Assembly (NCBI GenBank): GCA_025455005.1
Contig: JALONH010000026.1
Span: 1 to 37,275, forward strand
Direction: 5' to 3'
DNA from: Cytophagaceae bacterium
Lineage (GTDB): Bacteria; Bacteroidota; Bacteroidia; Cytophagales; Cytophagaceae
DNA: 37,275 bases
In this document: positions 26,594 through 33,793 of the stretch, in pieces
Layout of the letters: every line of letters starts with the position of its first letter
Numbering within the stretch: the stretch's first letter is position 1
The notes under the pieces: model-generated
Told to the model about the DNA's origin: nothing
What the model saw: the letters and a program-made list of their open reading frames with translations, nothing else
Database searches by the model: none
Position numbers and translations under genes: made by a program

Positions 26594-29500
26594 ATGATGA
26601 AAGGTATCCGTTGGAGTTTCGTAGGAATTGTATTGTGGGCGTTTCACTGCACCGCTCAATCGGTAGCTCCTATAGAACGCTTATTGGTAGAGATTTCAAT
26701 TCTAGAAGCCAAAGGCGACTACTCTGCTGCATATTTTTATTCCAAAAAAGCGATAGACGATCCGTCCTGTTCTCCTGCTAATACCATTTCCCTGGCTTAC
26801 CACCTGGCTTACAACGCAGACGCAACCGATCGTTTCAGCGAAGCCGATGCCGCCGTTCGGACAGCGGAACAAATGCTACTATCGGCACCAATACCTGTGG
26901 CACAACAGGCACCGGTGTTTACAGCGGGCACGCAATGGTATTTATACAGAGGAGAAGCGAAAAAAGCACTACAGTTTATTCAACGGTGGTCTACTGATTC
27001 AGATAAACGTACTCCGTATGACCAAATGCAATGGGATTGGTGCACAGCCAAGATACAGTTTCAATTGGGCTATGCGGCCTCACTACTTCCTAAAGTAGAA
27101 CAAAACACCTTACGATTATCGCAACTTTTCCTACAAGACGGAGTGTATGCACCGGATGGAACAGTTAGCACAGCTTCGTTGTCCGGCTTTCAGCAAACAT
27201 CTCGACAATTACTGTGGGCACGGTATATCATACTACAGGCTGCAATCCTAAACAGTCAAGGGGAGTATGAAAAAAACAGAGTGTTTATAAATCAACAACT
27301 GAAAGGGTTAACACAACAAATTCAAAACAAAGAAGGCTTGAAAGCCGCGCTATTATATTATAAGGCATTGTCGGAACAGGCGCTACACGATTATAGATCA
27401 GCCGAACAACATTGTAAACAAGCGGCAGCGCTAGGCTTACAATTTTTTAAACCCCATGCACCCATTCAACAAAACATCGAACGATTATTGGTGCAAGCCT
27501 TACGCATGCAAGGAAAAATGGAAGAAGCTGCTTACTACCACAACGATGCTAACGTGAAAGTATATAGTAAATATTCGAAAAAAGACATCGGGTACTTCAC
27601 GATTTATGAAGAAGAAATAAAAGCAGCCTTAGCCGGTGGTCAAGTTGAAACTGCCCGGCAAATCTACTCCGATATCCGCTGGAGCGATGACTTACCGGCC
27701 CATCATCCTGTCCGAATCCGACGGAAACAGCTATCCATTCAAATTGCATTACGCCAATATCAATGGAGTGCTGTAGAGAATGAATGGAAAGAACTTGAAA
27801 TACTATACGATTCTTTAGTTGGACAGCAGCACCCGGCCTATGCAATGATTTGGAAACAACAAGCCGATTTTTATCAAACCTATCGCAACAACTGGTCCAA
27901 AGGGCAACAATTGTATGCTACTATTTTGCAATCCCAAGCCTATACGGAGTGGGGTCCGGCGTCACCGCTTATACAAAACACGATATATGGATTAGTTCAG
28001 AATTATTATATACATAACACTTCTACTCCGGCATTTGAAATTTTAAATAAAGAACTACAACGCACCGCAGCGTATCCACAACTTCAAGCGTACTATACTG
28101 CCCTAGCCATGGGCGTCCACACGCAAGTGGGGGAATTCATTGATGCAGAAAAGGAAGTTACAGAAATTCAACAATGGTCAAACCAGTGGGATTATACGCA
28201 ATACCCCCACCTCTATGAGGAAGTTTTACAAGCACAAGTAAATCTGTATACGCAAAAAGGAGAATATATTCGAGCCAATGCTTACGTGGATCAATGGAAT
28301 ACGTTTAAGAAATCCTATACCGAAAAACGAATGGATACACTGGAAGCCGATGCACGTATAGCGTATTTGTATCTTAAAGAAGGGAAATTTGTTTTGTCGG
28401 ATCGAATACTGGAAAAACAATTGAAAGAAGTAACGGTGTTGTATGGACCGGATAATTATTATAGAATTCCGATTTTACATCAACTGGCGGAACAAGCCAT
28501 CTATTTAGGAAATTTCACCAATACTGATGTATACCTCAGTGAAGCCTTTTCTATATTGAAAGTGACAGATGGCTTAGAAACACAAGAGTATGCAATGAAC
28601 GCGCTGTTGTATGCAAAGTTATACCATGAAATAGGAGATTATGAAAAAGCCGAACAAAGCATAGCGAAAGCTTATGAATATTATAAATCGAAATTTCAAG
28701 GTTCAAAATCCGGAGAGCTCTTAAATCAATATGCTTTATTAGCCTATGAAGCAGATTATTTTGCTCGAAAAAAGGACCTTCATTCCGTTGGTAAATTAGA
28801 CAAGTGGTTTGTACAATCCTTTGATATTATACAACAAAAAGCCACATCTGAATCTGGATTATATGCGGAAGGATTAGAAAATCAAATCGTATACTTAATA
28901 CTTTCTAAACGATACAAAGAGGCCTTAGAGCAGATTAACAAAGCGCGTCAAATTTGGAATTCAGTATCCGGTCCTTCTACTCTCCACCATGCACAATTAG
29001 ATTATTTGCAAGGCAAAGTATTAGAACAAACACACAAATACAAAGAAGCGTTGGAGAGTTATGTATCGTGTAAAAATTTATATAAAACTATTTTTGACGA
29101 TAAACACCCCGGATATACACAAGCCTTAAGCTCCGTAGCGCAAATGCATTATACTTTAGGGGACGTTTCTAAAGCAGTAGATGAAATTACAGAATGTAGT
29201 AACAAGTCCTTGTTTTATATTCAAAAAGTATTTCCTTATCTAAGTGAACGGGAAAAAAATTCTTATTGGAATAAAACAAAAACATCCATCGAATTTTTAA
29301 ATACGGTAGCGTTTGAAAATGCCGACAAGTATCCACAACTCGTAGAACAGGCGGTCAACTTACAATTGCAGACCAAAGCCATCTTATTAAATTCATTAGT
29401 AAAAATAAAAAATAAAATTCTCTCTACAGGGGACACGGCTGCTGCTGCCTTATACCACCGTTGGCAAGAAACACGCGAGAACCTAACGTTGGCTTATGCC

Positions 29501-30787
29501 CTACCGGTGGCAGAACGCAAAGCCAACAATTTAGATATTGCTCAACTGGAAGAATCATTAGAAAAAATAGAAAAAGGATTAAGTGTCTATACGGATGAGT
29601 TTACTAAACATAAAAACAGACATGCTGTTTATAACTACCAATGGAAAGAAATTCGCAAACGACTAAATGAAACGGAAATCGCATTGGAAGTAATACCTTT
29701 CCGCTATTATCATAAAGGGTTCACGGATACCATCTGGTATGTAGTAGTGGCCATTGATGCTGTACAAGATGCTCCTCGATTTATTATTTTAAAAAATGGT
29801 CAACAATTGGAATCAAAATACTTAAAGTATTACCGCAATGTTATTAAGTTTGATTTACCCGACACACACGTTCACACCTATTTTTGGAAAGACATTGAAA
29901 CGTTAATTCAACCCAAACAATCGACCATCTATTTTGCTGCTGATGGAGTATATACACAAATAAATATTGAAACGATCCGAACCAATTCCGGTCAACTATT
30001 ATTACAAGAAAAACGAATTATTACGATAGGTTCTTGTAGAGATATCATAACGACTCCACCATCTAAAGGAGGAAGTTTTGGAACAAAAAATATAGTCTTA
30101 GTAGGTAATCCAACATATTATACCAGTACACCGGAAAACCAACAATCGGTGGCCGCCTTGGAGGGTACTGCAAATGAAGTGTTATCGATACAGCGGTTGA
30201 TGGAACAACAAAAATGGAAATCAAAGGTGTGGCTAAATACTGCAGCGACGGAAGACACCGTCAAACAAGTCTTGGCTCCCACTGTATTACATATTTCAAC
30301 GCACGGATTTTTTTGGAATCAAAACACAGCAAATGCATCCGAGTGGGTACAAGAAGAAAGTATGAATCCGTTACAATTATCCGGTTTATTATTGGCAAAC
30401 GGCGGAGATTTACTTCAATTAAAAAACATTTATTCGATTAACAGTGGCAATGGAATTTTAACGGCCTATGAAGCGATGAATTTAAATTTGGATAGGACCG
30501 AAATAGTGATTTTAAGTGCTTGTGAAACGGGATTAGGTGAAGTACATATTGGAGAAGGAGTGTTTGGATTACAACGAGCATTTACAGTGGCGGGCTCTAA
30601 GTGCATTGTGATGAGTTTGTTTAAAGTATCGGATGAGGTGACCACTATGTTGATGCAATATTTTTATACGTATTGGTTGCAGACAGGCAACAAACACGAA
30701 GCATTTGTTCAAGCAAAAGTAGAGTTGATGAAAACGTATCCAAATCCACGGTATTGGGGTGCTTTTGTTATGACGGGTATGGAATAG
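26594..30787 (+). CDS. Exported TPR-CHAT protein (caspase-like, clan CD peptidase fold)
   Basis: 1397 residues. The signal peptide (about 1-22, ending FHCTAQ) has no proper lipobox, so a periplasmic protein is predicted. Residues about 25-900 are helical TPR-like repeats (for example YSAAYFYSKKAID, GDYEKAEQSIAKAYEYYKSK, YKEALESYVSCKNLYK). A predicted coiled-coil region follows, then a CHAT domain from about 1030 to the end. The catalytic dyad is intact: His1237 in LHISTHGFFW and Cys1310 in ILSACETGLGE, with the conserved EGVFGLQRAFTVAGSK after it and the terminal WGAFVMTG strand. Known CHAT proteins are mostly cytoplasmic caspase-like proteases; export makes this one unusual. It is the third gene of an operon with a type B T9SS cargo and PorP/SprF. 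PorU, the T9SS sortase, is also clan CD, so cargo processing is an attractive guess. Array R5 starts 6 nt after the stop. Confidence 0.9.
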   Translation: MMKGIRWSFVGIVLWAFHCTAQSVAPIERLLVEISILEAKGDYSAAYFYSKKAIDDPSCSPANTISLAYHLAYNADATDRFSEADAAVRTAEQMLLSAPIPVAQQAPVFTAGTQWYLYRGEAKKALQFIQRWSTDSDKRTPYDQMQWDWCTAKIQFQLGYAASLLPKVEQNTLRLSQLFLQDGVYAPDGTVSTASLSGFQQTSRQLLWARYIILQAAILNSQGEYEKNRVFINQQLKGLTQQIQNKEGLKAALLYYKALSEQALHDYRSAEQHCKQAAALGLQFFKPHAPIQQNIERLLVQALRMQGKMEEAAYYHNDANVKVYSKYSKKDIGYFTIYEEEIKAALAGGQVETARQIYSDIRWSDDLPAHHPVRIRRKQLSIQIALRQYQWSAVENEWKELEILYDSLVGQQHPAYAMIWKQQADFYQTYRNNWSKGQQLYATILQSQAYTEWGPASPLIQNTIYGLVQNYYIHNTSTPAFEILNKELQRTAAYPQLQAYYTALAMGVHTQVGEFIDAEKEVTEIQQWSNQWDYTQYPHLYEEVLQAQVNLYTQKGEYIRANAYVDQWNTFKKSYTEKRMDTLEADARIAYLYLKEGKFVLSDRILEKQLKEVTVLYGPDNYYRIPILHQLAEQAIYLGNFTNTDVYLSEAFSILKVTDGLETQEYAMNALLYAKLYHEIGDYEKAEQSIAKAYEYYKSKFQGSKSGELLNQYALLAYEADYFARKKDLHSVGKLDKWFVQSFDIIQQKATSESGLYAEGLENQIVYLILSKRYKEALEQINKARQIWNSVSGPSTLHHAQLDYLQGKVLEQTHKYKEALESYVSCKNLYKTIFDDKHPGYTQALSSVAQMHYTLGDVSKAVDEITECSNKSLFYIQKVFPYLSEREKNSYWNKTKTSIEFLNTVAFENADKYPQLVEQAVNLQLQTKAILLNSLVKIKNKILSTGDTAAAALYHRWQETRENLTLAYALPVAERKANNLDIAQLEESLEKIEKGLSVYTDEFTKHKNRHAVYNYQWKEIRKRLNETEIALEVIPFRYYHKGFTDTIWYVVVAIDAVQDAPRFIILKNGQQLESKYLKYYRNVIKFDLPDTHVHTYFWKDIETLIQPKQSTIYFAADGVYTQINIETIRTNSGQLLLQEKRIITIGSCRDIITTPPSKGGSFGTKNIVLVGNPTYYTSTPENQQSVAALEGTANEVLSIQRLMEQQKWKSKVWLNTAATEDTVKQVLAPTVLHISTHGFFWNQNTANASEWVQEESMNPLQLSGLLLANGGDLLQLKNIYSINSGNGILTAYEAMNLNLDRTEIVILSACETGLGEVHIGEGVFGLQRAFTVAGSKCIVMSLFKVSDEVTTMLMQYFYTYWLQTGNKHEAFVQAKVELMKTYPNPRYWGAFVMTGME

Positions 30788-30792
30788 TTAAA

Positions 30793-31385
30793 TCCGTAAA
30801 AAAGGACCACAGAGTAAATCAGAGACTCCACAGAGTGACACAGAGAAGAAGTCAAGAGCACTCCGTGCACCTCCGTGTTTTCCTCCGTGCACCTCCGTGT
30901 AATAAAAAGACCACAGAGTTGCACAAAGGAATCACAGAGTAGCACAGAGAAAAATTTCGAATAGAGTTCTTCGTGATACTCTTTGTTAACTCCACGAACC
31001 TCCGTGTAAAAAAGGGACCACAGAGTTGCACAGATGCTCCACAGAGTGACACAGAGAAGAAGTTTAAATAGAGTTCTCCGTGAAACCCTGTGATCCCTCC
31101 GTGAACCTCCGTGTAAAAGAGGGACCACAGAGTTGCACAGAGACTCCACAAAGTGACACAGAGAAGAAGTTTAAATAGAGTTCTCCGTGAAACCCTGTGA
31201 TTCCTCCGTGAACCTCCGTGTAAAAGAGGGGCCACAGAGTTGCACAGATGCTCCACAGAGTGACACAGAGAAGAAGTTTAAATAGAGTTCTCCGTGAAAC
31301 CCTGTGATTCCTCCGTGAACCTCCGTGTAAAAAAGGGACCACAGAGTTGCACAGAGGCTCCACAGAGTGACACAGAGAAGAAGTC
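30793..31385 (+). repeat. Palindromic CACAGAG-box array R5 (6 left arms)
   Basis: Landmarks at 30804, about 30907, 31014, 31121, 31228 and 31335; the last four intervals are 107 bp each. It begins with a right-arm tail (TCCGT) 6 nt after the CHAT stop and ends in a left arm. In the two youngest-looking units the right-arm linker is ATTC (near 31200 and 31307), the exact complement of the left-arm linker GAAT, so pairing runs through the linker. Some left boxes have become CACAAAG, and the linker preceding box 3 varies (GAAT, ACTC, GCTC). The gap continues to 31471 with an A/T-rich leader for the next gene; a frame opening at 31367 inside the array is an upstream extension of that gene. Confidence 0.95.
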
Positions 31386-31471
31386 AAATGAGTACCTGTG
31401 AAACAAGGAACCACAGCTTTAATTCTTATTTCAAGTTTACAATCAACATTTTTAGAAGTATATTTGACTTC

Positions 31472-31945
31472 ATGAATACCGCAAGTTTAAATCAAATTAA
31501 AAAAGACCTTAAAGACCTAGATACGGACTCATTGGTAGAGATTTGCATTAAGCTCGCGAAGTACAAAGTAGAATCCAAAGAATATGTTTCTTACTTATTA
31601 TACGATGCAGAAGACCCCAAATCGTATATAGAAAATTGCAAGCAGTGGATTGCTACGGAATTACAAGAGTTGAATCGATCCAACACCTATTATATCAAAA
31701 AAGGCTTGCGAAAAATTCAACGGAAAATCATAAAATGGGCTAAGTTTCTCCAACATAAAGAATGGGAAGTCCAACTCTGGTTGTTTTTTTGCCAACAAAT
31801 ACAAAAAAATGGTATACCCTACTTTAGTCAACCGATATTGGGCACCATTATGAAACAATTGATTAAGAAAATAGATACACTCATCGCTACCTTGCACGAA
31901 GATTTACAATATGATTACACCCAAGAACGCAATGAATTAGTGTAA
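31472..31945 (+). CDS. Small conserved-looking helical protein, function unknown
   Basis: 157 residues from the ATG at 31472. The frame is open 35 codons further upstream but that part lies in array R5 and its leader, so the internal Met beginning MNTASLNQIKKDL was chosen. It is Lys/Glu-rich and helical, with no signal peptide or membrane segment. The N-terminal pattern IKKDLKDLDTDSLVEICIKLAKY resembles small cytoplasmic proteins common in Bacteroidota (perhaps DUF6155-like, from memory and uncertain). A central helix, YYIKKGLRKIQRKIIKWAK, is strongly basic. It lies 18 nt before an aldo/keto reductase gene, so the two are probably co-transcribed. No function can be proposed. Confidence 0.75.
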   Translation: MNTASLNQIKKDLKDLDTDSLVEICIKLAKYKVESKEYVSYLLYDAEDPKSYIENCKQWIATELQELNRSNTYYIKKGLRKIQRKIIKWAKFLQHKEWEVQLWLFFCQQIQKNGIPYFSQPILGTIMKQLIKKIDTLIATLHEDLQYDYTQERNELV

Positions 31946-31963
31946 AATAAGTACTTTAGAAGT

Positions 31964-32935
31964 ATGAAATATAGAAGATTTGGAAGAACCGGTTGGCAAG
32001 TAAGTGAAATTGGTTATGGTATGTGGGGAGCCAGCGGATGGAAAGGGTCAGCAGATGAACAATCCGAAAAATCCCTAGACCTCGCGGTGGAGTTAGGAGT
32101 CAATTTTTTTGATACTGCGTGGGGATATGGTGAAGGACACAGTGAGCAATTATTGGGAAAGTTGTTGAAACGACATCCTTCTCTAAAATTATATGCCGCT
32201 TCTAAAATCCCTCCTAAGAATTTTAAATGGCCTTCAAAACCTCATTATTCCATAGAAACGTGTTTCCCGTATGATCATATTGTGGAGTATACGAATAAAA
32301 CATTAACCAATCTGGGTGTCGAGTGTATCGACTTAATGCAGTTTCATGTTTGGGAAGATGCTTGGGCGGATAAGGAGGAGTGGCAACGCGCCATTGAAGA
32401 TTTACAACAACAAGGTAAAATAGACCATGTAGGCATCAGTGTGAATCGATGGGAACCAACCAATGTATTGAAGACGCTCGCTACCGGAAAAATTGATTGT
32501 GTACAAGTGATTTATAATATATTCGATCAAGCACCGGAAGATCTTTTATTCCCCACTTGTAAGGCACTCGATATCGCGGTGATAGCCCGTGTTCCATTTG
32601 ATGAAGGAACTCTCACAGGAAGTTTACGTTTGGATACTACCTTTGAACCGGGCGATTGGCGGGCTAGTTATTTTGTTCCGGAAAATTTAAAAGCAAGTGT
32701 AGAAAGAGCCGAACGTATCCGTCAAGATATACCGGCAGGTGCAAGCATGGCAGAAACGGCACTTCGATTTATTTTAGAAGAACCAATCGTCAGCACTACC
32801 ATTCCCGGCATGCGAAAAGAATCCAACGTGCGAGCAAACACTGCCGTCAGCGATGGTGTAAAATTACCGGAAGAGGTCGTTCAATCCCTCCGCCAGCACC
32901 GCTGGGATAGAACCCCTACAGAATGGTCACAATAA
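31964..32935 (+). CDS. Aldo/keto reductase family oxidoreductase
   Basis: 323 residues, an NADPH-dependent (beta/alpha)8-barrel reductase by homology. The catalytic tetrad is complete: D50 and Y55 in FFDTAWGYGEG, K81 in AASKIPP, and H128 in LMQFHVWED. The N-terminal MKYRRFGRTGWQVSEIGYG and the cofactor-side region AETALRFILEEPIVSTTIPG near residues 265-284 fit the bacterial AKR subgroup that acts on small aldehydes and ketones. It has no signal peptide, so it is cytoplasmic. The substrate cannot be read from the sequence. It follows the 157-residue gene by 18 nt and precedes a barrel-protein gene by 36 nt, so it may share a transcript with both. Confidence 0.93.
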   Translation: MKYRRFGRTGWQVSEIGYGMWGASGWKGSADEQSEKSLDLAVELGVNFFDTAWGYGEGHSEQLLGKLLKRHPSLKLYAASKIPPKNFKWPSKPHYSIETCFPYDHIVEYTNKTLTNLGVECIDLMQFHVWEDAWADKEEWQRAIEDLQQQGKIDHVGISVNRWEPTNVLKTLATGKIDCVQVIYNIFDQAPEDLLFPTCKALDIAVIARVPFDEGTLTGSLRLDTTFEPGDWRASYFVPENLKASVERAERIRQDIPAGASMAETALRFILEEPIVSTTIPGMRKESNVRANTAVSDGVKLPEEVVQSLRQHRWDRTPTEWSQ

Positions 32936-32971
32936 AAAAGTAAATTCACTTTTAACCAATAAATACCAACT

Positions 32972-33562
32972 ATGAAACAATTCATTTCTTTATGCCTTTT
33001 GGCAATATTTATTCCAACCTATGCAGGGGATAAACTAGAACTCCGGGCAGCTCTAGGTTACAACAGATCCGTTCTAGGACCTGACCCAAGGGCTATAACC
33101 ATCGATAGTAAAGGGTCCTATCAATTTGGCGCAGACATTATATGGGGTAAATGGATTTATTTTAACACGGGAATATATTCCTTAAACCTAACGTCAACCT
33201 ATAACAACTCTTTTAATAACGTTACGGATAACGTTCGTTTCAACAGCCTCAAATTACCATTTTATGTAGGTCTTCGGTTGATTCCACCAAGTTTGGAAAG
33301 TAAAGTAAACGCCCGTGTTTTTGCCGGTCCTTCTTTGACCGTCATGCGGAATGTTAAATCGGATGATGTATACATAAGTCCATCCGATTATAACGTTGTG
33401 TTATGGGGTGGAAATATTGGAGCCGGCGTTGACTTTTTCCGATTCTTCGCTGAAGCAGGATATGAATTCGGATTAACCAATTTGTATGAAAACACGACCT
33501 TTTTCGGAACCACCAAAGCAAGCTATTTTTGGGCTAACGTAGGTATTCGTTTTAAATTATAA
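32972..33562 (+). CDS. Small outer-membrane beta-barrel protein
   Basis: 196 residues. The signal peptide (about 1-18, IFIPTYAGD) is followed by alternating amphipathic strands (LELRAALGYNRSVLG, YFNTGIYSLNLTSTY, LKLPFYVGLRLIP, ARVFAGPSLTVM, FFAEAGYEFGLTNLY). The C-terminal strand WANVGIRFKL is typical of the Bacteroidota outer-membrane barrel domain families (PorT-like / OMP_b-brl_2). The expected fold is an 8-strand barrel in the outer membrane; function unknown. Length is usual. It starts 36 nt after the aldo/keto reductase, and an intrinsic terminator lies 139 nt after its stop. Confidence 0.82.
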   Translation: MKQFISLCLLAIFIPTYAGDKLELRAALGYNRSVLGPDPRAITIDSKGSYQFGADIIWGKWIYFNTGIYSLNLTSTYNNSFNNVTDNVRFNSLKLPFYVGLRLIPPSLESKVNARVFAGPSLTVMRNVKSDDVYISPSDYNVVLWGGNIGAGVDFFRFFAEAGYEFGLTNLYENTTFFGTTKASYFWANVGIRFKL

Positions 33563-33700
33563 TTCATGGTCGTTAAGTTAAACCCAATCGGTTATTAATT
33601 CAGTACTACATGTATTTTATTTAGAATCGATAGGCATCATTCAATTTAAACCACTTCGGTTTATTACACTTAACGGATCAATATTCATTTGAAAATATTA

Positions 33701-33734
33701 AAAAAAGCTCGCTCTCATCCTAGCGGGCTTTTTT
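33701..33734 (+). terminator. Intrinsic terminator after the barrel gene
   Basis: The 13-bp stem (33701-33713 with 33722-33734, one G.T pair) pairs an A-run with a T-run around a GC core and an 8-nt loop. It is nearly symmetric, so it could act in both directions. Its position also decides the start of the next gene: a frame opening at the TTG at 33689 would translate through the hairpin. Confidence 0.88.
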
Positions 33735-33793
33735 ATGCCCTTGAGTATTCCCCTTTTTTTGTATTTTGCATTTATAACCGAATCTGTTTTCAT

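Noticed and set aside
7701-31385. CRISPR arrays as an explanation for the periodic repeats
   Set aside because: There are no unique spacers: the whole 107-bp unit is repeated, and no cas genes are present.
30709-31414. Three overlapping minus-strand open frames over array R5, one running into the CHAT gene
   Set aside because: Same repeat artefact; one overlaps the catalytic domain coding region on the opposite strand.
33689-33793. Upstream extension of the phosphatase from a TTG
   Set aside because: Would translate through an intrinsic terminator hairpin; the signal peptide begins at the ATG at 33794.
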